From Cypionkella sp. (lineage in GTDB: Bacteria > Pseudomonadota > Alphaproteobacteria > Rhodobacterales > Rhodobacteraceae): a stretch of DNA of 36,789 nucleotides. The translations under genes were made by a program, and so were the position numbers. The stretch spans positions 1 through 36,789 of the forward strand of contig NZ_JAUSBA010000011.1 in assembly GCF_030652235.1 (NCBI RefSeq). Direction: 5' to 3'. The notes beneath the pieces were generated by a model. That model ran no database searches. It was not told the DNA's origin and saw only the letters and a program-made list of their open reading frames with translations. Every line of letters begins with the position of its first letter. The stretch's first letter is position 1. This document shows, in pieces, positions 15,359 through 24,154 of this stretch.

Positions 15359-16360
15359 ATGGCGACAATCCGGGATGTGGCGGCAAGGGCCGGGGTGTCG
15401 GTGGCGACCGTGTCGCATGTGATGAACGAGTCGCGGTTTGTCACCGAGGACACTAAGCAACGCGTTCTGGCGGCGATTGCCGCGCTGAACTACCGGCGCG
15501 ATGGCATTGCCCGCAGCCTGCGGCGGAGCCAGACCGGCACGATCGGGGCGATTATCGCGGATATCACCAACCCGTTCTTTTCGGATCTGGTCAAGGGGAT
15601 CGAGGATACCATCCGTGGCTTTCCCGAAAAGCTGAACCTGATCCTGTGCAACACCGAAGAGGATGCGGCGCGCGAGTTGCTGTATCTGGACGTGCTTATG
15701 GAAAAGCGGATCGACGGGCTGATCCTTGCCCCTGCGGGGGGCAACGTCGCTTATCTGGAGGCGCTGGTGGCGCGTGGCTTTCCGCTGGTGTTTGTGGATC
15801 GGTCGTTGTCGTCTGTGACGGCGGATTCGGTGCTGGTCGACAACCTGGCCGCTGCGACCGCGCTGGTGGCGCACTTGATCGCGCGCGGGCACCGCCGGAT
15901 TGCGGTGCTCAAGGCAACCCTGCATGCCAGCTCGATCACCGAACGGGTCCAGGGGCATGCGGCGGCGATGGCGGCGGCGGGGCTGGATTTCGACGCAGGA
16001 ATGATCGTGGAAAGTGCCTCCAGCATCGATGCCGCCTTTGAGGGCGGGCGCGCGATCTTGGCTCTGGACCCGTTGCCTGATGCGGTGTTCTGCACCAATA
16101 ACTTCATGACTCTGGGTATGATGCGGGCGCTGAATGAACAGGGTTTGCGGTGTCCGCAAGACATGGCGATTGCCGGATTCGACGATTTCCAATGGGCCGA
16201 TGCGTTTCGCCCCCGTATGACCACGGTGGCGCAGTCTGGTTATGATCAGGGCTGCGCTGCGGCGCGCTTGCTGCGCGACCGGATCACCAAAGTTCAGACC
16301 GGACCTGCAGTTCATTTGGTGCACGGCACGGCGCTGAACATCCGGGAATCGTCGGGCTGA
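15359..16360 (+). CDS. LacI-family transcriptional regulator
   Basis: A 333-residue LacI-type repressor. The helix-turn-helix is at residues 4-25 (VAARAGVSVATVSHVMN), followed by the hinge ALNYRRDGIARSLRR. The type-I periplasmic-binding-like sensor domain runs from GTIGAIIADITNPFFSDL through VFCTNNFMTLG and IAGFDDFQWAD. The ATG at 15359 starts directly at the DNA-binding domain; an upstream extension is open but not typical. Identical operator cores on both sides of the gene suggest autoregulation, control of the divergent dehydrogenase, and control of the flavoprotein/importer operon. The inducer is likely the imported sugar or an early intermediate, which cannot be named from sequence. Confidence 0.92.
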   Translation: MATIRDVAARAGVSVATVSHVMNESRFVTEDTKQRVLAAIAALNYRRDGIARSLRRSQTGTIGAIIADITNPFFSDLVKGIEDTIRGFPEKLNLILCNTEEDAARELLYLDVLMEKRIDGLILAPAGGNVAYLEALVARGFPLVFVDRSLSSVTADSVLVDNLAAATALVAHLIARGHRRIAVLKATLHASSITERVQGHAAAMAAAGLDFDAGMIVESASSIDAAFEGGRAILALDPLPDAVFCTNNFMTLGMMRALNEQGLRCPQDMAIAGFDDFQWADAFRPRMTTVAQSGYDQGCAAARLLRDRITKVQTGPAVHLVHGTALNIRESSG

Positions 16361-16381
16361 TTCCACTCATTCGGGCCGGAG

Positions 16382-16401
16382 CGCAGGCGCAAATGCCTGC
16401 G
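16382..16401 (+). terminator. Weak terminator-like hairpin after LacI gene
   Basis: CGCAGGC (16382-16388) and GCCTGCG (16395-16401) form a perfect 7-bp stem around a 6-nt loop, 21 bases after the LacI stop. No proper T tract follows, so any termination would be partial. Confidence 0.45.
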
Positions 16402-16498
16402 TGTTGGTGCTGGTCGCGGATTCCTGGGCAGGCAGTGCAGCGAGATAATCTGATATTTCAAGAATTTGACCGGTGAACCCTCTGCGGATACTTGGGTC

Positions 16499-16544
16499 TT
16501 GACAGCCGAAAAAGTTTAGATAATCGTTTACGTAATCGTTTAAA
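16499..16544 (+). promoter_or_regulatory. Promoter and LacI-type operator of flavoprotein operon
   Basis: A consensus -35 TTGACA (16499-16504) is followed by TAATCG at 16521-16526 as the best -10 at 16 bases spacing. Two direct copies of TAATCGTTTA start at 16521 and 16533. The segment ACGTAATCGTTTAA (16530-16543) matches the reverse strand of the operator at 15247-15265. The operator overlaps the presumed -10, so a bound LacI protein would block the promoter. Confidence 0.65.
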
Positions 16545-16592
16545 TAGCGTTTTGCTTGGAAACGGGCGTGATTATGGGGAGCAATCAGCGAC

Positions 16593-18671
16593 ATGTCAGA
16601 CATCCAGCAAGCCAGGCCCCTGGCGCACCCGCATCTGCTGTCGGGCTTTTCAATTGCCGGTGTGACGCTGCGCAACCGGATGGTGTTCCAGCCGCATTTC
16701 ACGGCACTTGGTGCGCGCGACGGGCTCGCCTCGGATGATCTGCGCGCCTATCACGAAGAGCGGGCGCGCGGCGGGGTCGGGCTGATCGTGGTCGAGAGTC
16801 AGGCGGTTCATCCGTCGGGCAAGATGTCGCGCCGGTTCATCAGTGCATGGGATCCGGCGAGCATTCCTAATTTGCGACGGATCACCGATGCGGTGCATTT
16901 GCATGGGGCAAAGATCTTCGGCCAGTTGACGCATGGCGGCCACACATCGCTGGAAAATCCGCCGCATCTGATGTGGGCGCCGACCCAGATGCCAGAACCC
17001 TCCAGCCATCATTCGACCAAGGCGATGGATGCAGATGACATACGGGCCGTGATCGACGGCTTTGGCATTTCTGCCCGCAACCAGATCGCGGCGGGGTTTG
17101 ACGGGGTCGAGATCAAGATCGCGCACGATGGGCTGCTGCGCTCCTTTGCCTCGCCCTATTTTAATCGGCGGACCGATGGCTATGGTGGGTCGTTCGCCAA
17201 CCGAATGCGTCTGTCGATTGAGGTACTGGAGGTAACGCGGGCAGCAATCGGTGCGGCCCCTCTTGGCGTGCGTCTCTGCGTCGATGAGTTCACGCCGTTC
17301 GGCTATGACACCGAATATGGGCTGGAAATGGCAGCGGCGCTGGAGGCGACCGGACTGGTCGATTACTTCAACGCCGATGCGGGTTCATTTTCGAGCTACT
17401 GGATGGAAATCCCGCCTGCGGCAGTTGCAGGGGCAGAATTCCGCAAGATTAATATGGCCCTGAAAGCCGCCACGAAACTGCCGGTGGTGGCCTATGGCCG
17501 GATCACGCCGCAGGCCGGTGAGGCGATGCTGAAGGCTGGCGAGGCCGATCTTATCGGCTGGGCCCGCCAGTTGATCACCGACCCTGAAACTGCCAGCAAG
17601 TTGCGTTCCGGGCGTGGCGATCTGGTTCGGATGTGCGTGTCGTGCAACGATGGCTGCATTCACCAAGTCGGGCAGGAAAAAGGTATCCGCTGCATCCAGA
17701 ACCCCGGTGCGGGGCGTGAAGCCACGCATAGCGAGCGGCTGGTTGCGCTGGCAGAGGTGCAGCGCGACTTGGTCGTGGTTGGCGGTGGCCCGGCGGGGAT
17801 GAAAGTGGCTGAAATCGCGGCGCGGCGCGGCCACCGGGTAACGCTCCTGGAGCGCGGCAAGCGGTTGGGCGGGCTGGTCAATCTGGCGGCTTTACAGCCT
17901 GAACATGACTCGATCGCCGAGGTGACATCGTATCTGGAGGCGATGGTCGCCGAACTGGGCGTGACTGTCCGGCTCGGGGTTGCCGCCACGCCGGAGTTGT
18001 TGGCTGGCATGGGTGCGGATGTGGTTGTGCTGGCCACCGGCTCTGACCCCAATCTGCCCGGAACGGATACCGCCGATACTTCATTGGCGTTGTCACAGGG
18101 CCGTCAGATCCTGCCCGAGATCGAAGGGCTGGATGGGGCCAATGTGGTATCCTGTGACGCGGTTCTGTCGGGTGCGGTGCGGCTGTCCGGCCATGTCGTT
18201 GTGATTGACAATAATGGCCATTGGGAGGCGGCGGGTACGGCTGAATTCCTCGCCAATGATGGCTGCCGGGTGACGGTGATCGCCGGGCACATGGCTGTCG
18301 GCGAGTTGCTGGAGGCGGGCACGCGCACGCTGTTTTACCGTCGCGCCGCAATCAAGGGCATCACGCTGCGCGGCGGTACGTCCGTTGTTGCCGTGGCACC
18401 GGGGCAGGTGCGGGTGTCGGCGGTATTCAGCGGCGCGGATGCCAACGGCTGGGCTAAATACATCCTCATGCCTGGGGATGAGGAAGTGATCGAGGGCATC
18501 GACTGGGTGGTGCCGGTGATTGGCCGCCGGTCGCGCGAAGACCTGTATCTGCGGCTGAAGCAGGATCCGGCCTTTGCCGGGGTTCAGGTCGAACGGGTCG
18601 GCGATTGCGCCGTGCCGCGCCTGATCCAGAGCACGATCAACGAGGCCTATGAACTGGCACGCACCCTATGA
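16593..18671 (+). CDS. OYE/trimethylamine-dehydrogenase-type FMN, 4Fe-4S, FAD oxidoreductase
   Basis: A 692-residue flavoprotein with the three-part layout of 2,4-dienoyl-CoA reductase, trimethylamine dehydrogenase and DgcA/StcD-type N-demethylases. Residues 1-340 form an FMN TIM barrel (TLRNRMVFQPH, FGQLTHGGH, RTDGYGGSFANRMRLS, VVAYGRI). A 4Fe-4S motif Cx2Cx3Cx11C follows at Cys348, 351, 355 and 367. Next comes an NAD/FAD-type domain with VVVGGGPAGMKVAEIAA from residue 395. The usual HGAHGYLL active-site loop is altered to KIAHDGLLRSF. It is the first gene behind the LacI-controlled promoter and precedes an RbsABC-type importer. It may reduce or demethylate an imported compound; the reaction is not resolved by sequence. 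Confidence 0.88.
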   Translation: MSDIQQARPLAHPHLLSGFSIAGVTLRNRMVFQPHFTALGARDGLASDDLRAYHEERARGGVGLIVVESQAVHPSGKMSRRFISAWDPASIPNLRRITDAVHLHGAKIFGQLTHGGHTSLENPPHLMWAPTQMPEPSSHHSTKAMDADDIRAVIDGFGISARNQIAAGFDGVEIKIAHDGLLRSFASPYFNRRTDGYGGSFANRMRLSIEVLEVTRAAIGAAPLGVRLCVDEFTPFGYDTEYGLEMAAALEATGLVDYFNADAGSFSSYWMEIPPAAVAGAEFRKINMALKAATKLPVVAYGRITPQAGEAMLKAGEADLIGWARQLITDPETASKLRSGRGDLVRMCVSCNDGCIHQVGQEKGIRCIQNPGAGREATHSERLVALAEVQRDLVVVGGGPAGMKVAEIAARRGHRVTLLERGKRLGGLVNLAALQPEHDSIAEVTSYLEAMVAELGVTVRLGVAATPELLAGMGADVVVLATGSDPNLPGTDTADTSLALSQGRQILPEIEGLDGANVVSCDAVLSGAVRLSGHVVVIDNNGHWEAAGTAEFLANDGCRVTVIAGHMAVGELLEAGTRTLFYRRAAIKGITLRGGTSVVAVAPGQVRVSAVFSGADANGWAKYILMPGDEEVIEGIDWVVPVIGRRSREDLYLRLKQDPAFAGVQVERVGDCAVPRLIQSTINEAYELARTL

Positions 18672-18714
18672 AACATCGCCACTCTGCATCAGTTGCACTC
18701 AGGGTGCGCCGGTC

Positions 18715-20238
18715 ATGACCCAGCACCCAAGGAACGCAGCTAAAGAGACCCGCCTGACCGCGGGCACGCCGATTCTGTTTGTGGACCGGGTGTCGAAGAC
18801 TTTTCCCGGCGTCATCGCGCTGGATGATGTGAGCCTCAACGTACGGGCGGGCGAAGTGAATGCGCTGGTTGGCGAGAATGGCGCCGGAAAATCGACACTG
18901 ATTAAGCTGATGTCGGGCAATTACACGCCGGATGGCGGCGAAATCACCGTTGGCGGGCATCGGCTGGAAGCGACACCGGCTGACGCCCACCGGGCCGGAA
19001 TCGCTACCATCCACCAGGAATCGCATCTGGTGCCGAACATGACGGTGGCCGAGAACATCATGCTGGGTCATTGGCCTGCCCGCTATGGTATTATCAACGG
19101 GCGCGAACAGATGCGGGTGGCTCGGGCCGCGATTGCCCGAGTGGCGCCGGATTTGTCAGCCGACACTTTGGCGCACCGCCTGAGCCCAGCCGAAGGACAG
19201 TTGGTGGAGATTGCCCGCGCCATCTCGGAAAACTCCCGCGTGCTGATCATGGACGAGCCGACCACGTCGCTATCTGGCCGCGAGATCGACCAGTTGTTCG
19301 CGGTGGTGCGCGAGTTGAAAGCGCAAGGCATGGGCATCGTTTTCGTGTCGCATTGGTTGGAAGAGGTGTTCGCCATCGCTGACCGGGTAACTGTGCTGCG
19401 CGATGGGCGGCTGATCGGGTCGGAACCTGCCGCTGCCTTAGATCCCGGCAAGGTCATCCAGATGATGGTGGGGCGCGGGGTGGCGCAGGTGACGACGTCG
19501 GCTCATCCGCTGGGAGACACCGTGCTGAAGGTCAGCAACCTGACCCGGACTGGTGTGGTTGATGATGTGTCGCTGGCGGTGCGAGCGGGCGAGATCGTAA
19601 CGCTGGCCGGGCTCGTCGGGGCAGGGCGCACCGAACTTGCCAATTGCATCTTTGGCGTCGACCCCTACGAGGCGGGGGTGGTGGAGATGGCCGGTCAACG
19701 CCTGCGTCCCGGTAATCCGCGCGCCGCGATCGACGCCGGGATCGGGCTGGTGCCCGAGGACCGGCGCAATCAAGCGCTGATCACCAATTTGAGCGTGTCC
19801 ACCAACGCGACGCTGGCTGTGCTCGACCAAATCGCACCACATGGCGTGCTGTCGGCCAAGCGCGAGGCCGAGGCGTTGGCTGTGGCCACACAGTCCGTCA
19901 AGGTCAAGATGGCTTCGGCGGATGTGCCGATTTCTACCCTGTCGGGGGGCAATCAGCAAAAGGTGGTGCTGGGCCGCTGGTTGGCCCGCAACCCAAAGCT
20001 GCTGATCCTCGATGAGCCGACCAAAGGCATCGACATCGGATCAAAGGCCGAGATCAACGAAATCATCGTCCGTCTTGCACGTGAGGGCACAGCCATCTTG
20101 CTGATCAGCTCGGAAATGCCCGAGGTTCTGTCGCTGAGCGACCGGGTGCTGGTGATGCGCTCGGGTCGGATCGTCGGCGAAATCAAACGCGAAAATTTGA
20201 GCGCCGAGGTGGTGATCGCCTTGGCAACAAGCGGATGA
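18715..20238 (+). CDS. RbsA-type ABC importer ATPase, cluster 2
   Basis: A 507-residue double-ABC ATPase. Domain 1 has Walker A VGENGAGKST, signature LSPAEGQLVEIARAI and Walker B IMDEPTTSL. Domain 2 has the degenerate Walker A LVGAGRTEL, signature LSGGNQQKVVLGRW and Walker B ILDEPTKGID. The ATG at 18715 is preferred because homology to the family begins soon after it; an earlier in-frame start at 18649 would overlap the flavoprotein gene and add a cysteine-containing stretch unlike the family. It energises the importer formed with the next two genes and overlaps the permease start as ATGA. Confidence 0.92.
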   Translation: MTQHPRNAAKETRLTAGTPILFVDRVSKTFPGVIALDDVSLNVRAGEVNALVGENGAGKSTLIKLMSGNYTPDGGEITVGGHRLEATPADAHRAGIATIHQESHLVPNMTVAENIMLGHWPARYGIINGREQMRVARAAIARVAPDLSADTLAHRLSPAEGQLVEIARAISENSRVLIMDEPTTSLSGREIDQLFAVVRELKAQGMGIVFVSHWLEEVFAIADRVTVLRDGRLIGSEPAAALDPGKVIQMMVGRGVAQVTTSAHPLGDTVLKVSNLTRTGVVDDVSLAVRAGEIVTLAGLVGAGRTELANCIFGVDPYEAGVVEMAGQRLRPGNPRAAIDAGIGLVPEDRRNQALITNLSVSTNATLAVLDQIAPHGVLSAKREAEALAVATQSVKVKMASADVPISTLSGGNQQKVVLGRWLARNPKLLILDEPTKGIDIGSKAEINEIIVRLAREGTAILLISSEMPEVLSLSDRVLVMRSGRIVGEIKRENLSAEVVIALATSG

Positions 20239-21359
20239 CGGAGGATACTATGATGGGACAGAAAACACATGCGGAACAGCCGGAATCTGCCCGAACGGAG
20301 GGCAACAGCCGGGTATTGGATGCGATCCAGAGCCTTGGCCTGCTCGGGGTGATCCTAATTGGCGGCCTGCTGCTCAGCTTTGCCTCGCCGGTATTCTTTT
20401 CGCGGATTAACATTGAGAACCTGTTGTTCGCCTCGACCATCATCGCGGTGGTGGCAATGGGTCAAGCCTTCGTAATTCTGGTGGCGGGGATAGATCTGGC
20501 GGTGGGCGCGGTGCTCGCACTTGCTTCGGTGCTGGGGGTGGTGCTTGCGACCAAGGCGGGGCTGCCGGTAGGTCTGGCGGCGCTGCTGGCGCTGGCCGCC
20601 GGAACCGGGATCGGGCTGATCAACGGGCTGGCGGTCACTGTGCTGCGGCTGCCCGCGCTGATTGCCACACTTGCGATGATGAGCATTACGCGTGGTGTGG
20701 CCTATCTGATTTCCGACGGGCGTAACATCGCGCCGGTCCCCAGCGTTTATGTCGATATTCAGGGATCGCGGTTGTTCGGGGTGCCAATGGTGATCATCCT
20801 GACAGTTCTGCTTGGCGTGCTGGCGCATTTTGTGCTGACCCGGACCCGCTTTGGCCGCGAGATCTATGCCACCGGCGGCAATGCCGTGGCCGCAAGGCTG
20901 GCCGGTATCCGCACCAACCGGGTGATCGTGATTGCCTACATGATCTCGGGCTTTGCTGCGGCACTCGGCGGGTTGATGATCACCGCACGGCTGGAGGCGG
21001 GGGCCGCCACCGCAGGCTTCGGCTATGAACTGACGGTGATCTCTGCCGTGGTGATCGGCGGCGTCAGCCTGTTTGGTGGCGAAGGCCGGATCATGGGCGT
21101 GCTGCTTGGCGTGATCCTGCTGGGGCTGGTGCAGAACGCTGTCAACCTGCTGAACGTGCCGCCGAATTACGATTACGTGGTCAGTGGCGCGGTGATCGCC
21201 GCTGCGGCCACGCTGGATGTCTATCGTCGCAGGCTTGTCGAGTCGGGGCTGCGCCGCCGCACCATGACGATCCGGCGCGAAAAAGCGCAATCGCGTGATG
21301 CTGCCCAGACGCGTGATGCTGCCCAGAGCGCCCCACCGACCCGCACGGGCCAGACCTGA
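20235..21359 (+). CDS. RbsC-type ABC importer permease with unusual C-terminal tail
   Basis: A 374-residue inner-membrane permease. Hydrophobic segments begin at about residue 34 (LGLLGVILIGGLLLSFA). Landmarks are ILVAGIDLAVGAVLALAS, RFGREIYATGGNAVAARLAGI and ISAVVIGGVSLFGGEGR. The ATG at 20235 overlaps the previous stop; a second ATG at 20250 has GGAGG in front and may be the main start. The protein is about 40 to 50 residues longer than typical RbsC. The extra C terminus is basic and hydrophilic and contains a doubled RDAAQ unit encoded by an exact DNA repeat. It forms the channel for the cluster 2 importer. Confidence 0.92.
   Translation: MTEDTMMGQKTHAEQPESARTEGNSRVLDAIQSLGLLGVILIGGLLLSFASPVFFSRINIENLLFASTIIAVVAMGQAFVILVAGIDLAVGAVLALASVLGVVLATKAGLPVGLAALLALAAGTGIGLINGLAVTVLRLPALIATLAMMSITRGVAYLISDGRNIAPVPSVYVDIQGSRLFGVPMVIILTVLLGVLAHFVLTRTRFGREIYATGGNAVAARLAGIRTNRVIVIAYMISGFAAALGGLMITARLEAGAATAGFGYELTVISAVVIGGVSLFGGEGRIMGVLLGVILLGLVQNAVNLLNVPPNYDYVVSGAVIAAAATLDVYRRRLVESGLRRRTMTIRREKAQSRDAAQTRDAAQSAPPTRTGQT
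21292..21327 (+). repeat. Two tandem 18-base repeats in permease tail
   Basis: CGCGTGATGCTGCCCAGA occurs twice without a gap (21292-21309 and 21310-21327), encoding the repeated peptide RDAAQ with T or S between copies. It lies in the cytoplasmic tail of the permease after the last membrane segment. A recent duplication is likely. Confidence 0.85.
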
Positions 21360-21451
21360 GCAACCAACCCGAGCAACCCAAAATTCGCCGTTCACCCCCG
21401 CAAACCGCGAAACCAGACCTATGGCGGGACCACGATCTGATGGAGGAAACT

Positions 21452-22444
21452 ATGAAACTGAGAGCACTGACACGCCGGATGGTTCTGTCCGGTACGGCGG
21501 CGACGCTGCTGGGGCTGACCAGCCTTGGTGCCCCGGCCTTTGCGGCAGAGGGTGATGCCAATGGCAAGACTGTGGAATACATCACCTTTGGTCTGCAATA
21601 CGAATATCAGGTGGCGATGGTCGAGGGCATGAAAAAACGTGCCGAAGAAGCGGGCATCATCCTGAACGTCATCGACGGCAAGGGCGACCCCAATTTGCAG
21701 GTGACGCAGGCCCTGGATGCCGTCACCAAGCAGCCCGATGCCATCGTGATCAATCCGATTGACGCGACCCTGCTGGTGGCGGGCGTCAAGCGTGCCAACG
21801 AGGCCGGAATTCCGGTGTTCATCATGGAAAACACCCCGCCCGAGGGCGATTTCATCGGCTTTGTCGATTTCGACAATGTCGCCGGGGGCGCGCAGGGTGC
21901 GGATGCTCTGGGCGCGATGATCGGTGGCAAGGGCGCGGTGCTTGAAACCCGCGGCTCGGTCGGCTCGGCGCAGGCACAGGCCCGCAACAAGGGCTTCAAC
22001 GACCAGATGGCTGCGGCCTTTCCGGATGTCGAGGTGCGCTCGCTCAACACCGAATGGGCGGCGGACAATGCCAACAAGATGGTGCTGGATGCGTTCACGC
22101 AGGATCCCAACATCGTTGGCGTGTTCAGCCACAACGACGAAATGGTGCGCGGCGTCGTATCGGCGCTGCGCCAGATCGGCAAGCTGGTGCCTCCGGGCGA
22201 GCCGGGGCATGTGTTCATCGTCGGGCTGGACGGTACGCCGCTGGCGCTGGACCGGATCCGCAGCGGTGAACAGGACGCAACCGTGGCCCAAGACCCCTAT
22301 GCAATGGGCGGAGGTGGCATTCTTGACATGGTGATCGCCCATTTTGAGGGCCGCGCCTACGAGCCGAAACTGCAAACCAAACCCTATATCATCGACAAGT
22401 CGAACGTTGATGATGCCCGCAATTGGGGCAATCTGGGTAAGTGA
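21452..22444 (+). CDS. RbsB-type periplasmic binding protein, cluster 2
   Basis: A 330-residue substrate-binding protein. The signal peptide covers about residues 1-30 and ends in APAFAAE. It begins MKLRALTRRMVLSGTAA with twin arginines before the hydrophobic stretch, so Tat export is possible. The mature part has the ribose-binding layout: EYQVAMVEGMKKRAEEAG, VIDGKGDPNLQV, DAIVINPIDATLLV, FIMENTPPEG and FSHNDEMVRGV. The ATG at 21452 is preceded by GGAGGAA; a start 12 bases earlier would place that ribosome site inside the gene. It supplies the importer encoded immediately upstream and is the last gene before a strong hairpin. Confidence 0.92.
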   Translation: MKLRALTRRMVLSGTAATLLGLTSLGAPAFAAEGDANGKTVEYITFGLQYEYQVAMVEGMKKRAEEAGIILNVIDGKGDPNLQVTQALDAVTKQPDAIVINPIDATLLVAGVKRANEAGIPVFIMENTPPEGDFIGFVDFDNVAGGAQGADALGAMIGGKGAVLETRGSVGSAQAQARNKGFNDQMAAAFPDVEVRSLNTEWAADNANKMVLDAFTQDPNIVGVFSHNDEMVRGVVSALRQIGKLVPPGEPGHVFIVGLDGTPLALDRIRSGEQDATVAQDPYAMGGGGILDMVIAHFEGRAYEPKLQTKPYIIDKSNVDDARNWGNLGK

Positions 22445-22460
22445 TCGCGATGACATGAAC

Positions 22461-22495
22461 CTAAACGGCCCCTGTCGGATGACGGGGCTGTTTAG
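22461..22495 (+). terminator. Terminator hairpin after cluster 2 importer operon
   Basis: CTAAACGGCCCC (22461-22472) pairs with GGGGCTGTTTAG (22484-22495) over 12 bp with one G-T pair. The loop can extend the stem by GTC/GAC. It lies 17 bases after the binding-protein stop. The A-rich and T-rich stem base gives a bidirectional character, but no long T run follows. Confidence 0.72.
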
Positions 22496-22673
22496 GGACT
22501 GGTTCGGGCCGGTGAACGCATCTTGCTCCGGTTTGCGCCCGTGAGGCGTTCACGCCGTCAAAGCCTGCTGGCGACCCCAATACATGCCTGACGTTACCCC
22601 TGACCGAGCCGACTGCCGCGACAGGCAGGTTCGGCAAAGATCTGCGCATGTTGCAAAACTCAACCAAGGAGAC

Positions 22674-24086
22674 ATGATGATGAGACACTTCAATGTTCCG
22701 CCAACCGGTCGTGCTCGGGCATTCCGGCGTCTATGCTTCGGCACGACCCTGCTCTTGAGCGGTTTCTGTGCCGTCAATGCGCAGGCCCAGGACGGCAAGG
22801 CCTGGGCCGCCACCTGGACGGCGTCGCAGCAAGGCGTATTTGCAGAGCCTGCCCCGACGACCGTCGTCCCGGTCGGCGACTTCCGCCCCGAAGTGTTCTT
22901 TCCGCAGCCCAATGCGATCCGTTTCGCGCTGCCCGGCGGCAAGGCCACCGACCAGACCTTCCGCATGATGGTCCGCCCCGACATCTGGAGCGATACGGTC
23001 CGCATCCGCTTTTCCAATGTGTTCGGTACCGAACCGCTGGTGATCGGATCGGCTGCGGTCGGATTGCAGGAATATTCCGCCCATCTGGTGTCAGGCACCA
23101 GCGTCGGTGTGATGTTCGATGGCAAACCCTCCGTCACCATCGCCCCGGGTGAGCGGCTCTTCAGCGACCCGGTAGCACTGCCGTTCCATTCCGAGGCCGC
23201 CCTGCCGCTGCTGCGCGGCCGCAATCTGGCGGTCAGCTTTGCGGTAACCGGAACCAACGGATCGCTCAGCTACCACGATTCCGCCGAAGCCACCTCGTAC
23301 ATCTCGCTACCGGGATCCGGCGATGTGGTGGCCAATGACAGCGGTGCCGTGTTTCCCTTTACCACCACGTCCTGGTTCATCCTCGACGCGGTCGACGTGA
23401 TGGCCCCGGAAGGCACCAAGGTCGTCGTCGCGTTCGGCGATTCGATTGCCGACGGTACCCTCTCTACCCACAACGGCAACGACCGCTGGCCCGATTTCCT
23501 GTCGCACCGGCTCGACGAAAAATATGGCGACAGGGTCAGCGTCGTCACCCAGGCGATGAGCGGCAATGCCGTGGTGTCCGAAGCGATCGGCGAGCCGGCC
23601 ATCAAGCGCCTGCAGCGCGATGTGCTTGAGGTTTCCGGCGTGACCACCGTTATCTTGATGGAGGGGGTCAATGATATCGGCTCGGCGCAGAACGAACCCG
23701 AACCGGTGATTGAGGGCTACAAGGAGATTGCCACCAGGCTGAAAGCGGCAGGCATCACCGTCATCGCCGGCACCCTGACCCCCGGCCTGCGCCCGGACCA
23801 GGACTTTTCCAAGGCCACTCTCGGCAGCGTCTTCGGCCCGTTTTATGGCGGAACCCAGACCGACGCCTACCGCAAGCAGCTCAACGAATTCATCCGCTCC
23901 TCGGCCATCTTCGACGGCGTGATTGATTTCGAGGCCGCAGTGCTCGACCCGGCGACCGGCGCGATGATGGAAGTGTTCACGCCAAACAGCGACGGTGGCC
24001 CCGGCGACTGGCTGCATCCGAACCGGATCGGCCTGCAGGCGATGGGAGCGGCGATTGATCTTTCACTGCTGAACTTGGATAAATAG
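22674..24086 (+). CDS. Secreted SGNH/GDSL-family hydrolase
   Basis: A 470-residue esterase-type hydrolase, exported through a signal peptide (residues 1-38, ending AQAQ). All four SGNH blocks are visible: Ser257 in VAFGDSIADG, Gly297 in MSGNAV, Asn333 in EGVNDIG, and Asp445/His448 in DWLHPN. The roughly 200 residues between the signal peptide and block I form an extra N-terminal beta-rich domain seen in larger SGNH esterases. AAGGAG precedes ATG 22674; earlier in-frame starts are not typical. It lies 229 bases behind the importer operon and its terminator, so it may have its own promoter. It could deacylate a sugar or glycoside so that the importer can take it up, which is inference from position. 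Confidence 0.88.
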   Translation: MMMRHFNVPPTGRARAFRRLCFGTTLLLSGFCAVNAQAQDGKAWAATWTASQQGVFAEPAPTTVVPVGDFRPEVFFPQPNAIRFALPGGKATDQTFRMMVRPDIWSDTVRIRFSNVFGTEPLVIGSAAVGLQEYSAHLVSGTSVGVMFDGKPSVTIAPGERLFSDPVALPFHSEAALPLLRGRNLAVSFAVTGTNGSLSYHDSAEATSYISLPGSGDVVANDSGAVFPFTTTSWFILDAVDVMAPEGTKVVVAFGDSIADGTLSTHNGNDRWPDFLSHRLDEKYGDRVSVVTQAMSGNAVVSEAIGEPAIKRLQRDVLEVSGVTTVILMEGVNDIGSAQNEPEPVIEGYKEIATRLKAAGITVIAGTLTPGLRPDQDFSKATLGSVFGPFYGGTQTDAYRKQLNEFIRSSAIFDGVIDFEAAVLDPATGAMMEVFTPNSDGGPGDWLHPNRIGLQAMGAAIDLSLLNLDK

Positions 24087-24123
24087 CGCCGATCCGGAGA
24101 TCGGTACGTTCACAGTGATATGC

Positions 24124-24154
24124 CGTGGTGCCGCTCCGACAGAGCGGCACCATG
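24124..24154. terminator. 13-bp terminator-like hairpin between convergent genes
   Basis: TGGTGCCGCTC (24126-24136) pairs with GAGCGGCACCA (24142-24152) around CGACA, extendable by two pairs on each side (one G-T). It lies 38 bases after the SGNH gene and upstream of the converging minus-strand operon end. No T tract is seen, so efficiency is uncertain. Confidence 0.6.

Noticed and set aside
15260-16366. 368-codon minus-strand frame opposite the LacI gene
   Set aside because: Antisense shadow; the plus strand has unmistakable LacI motifs.
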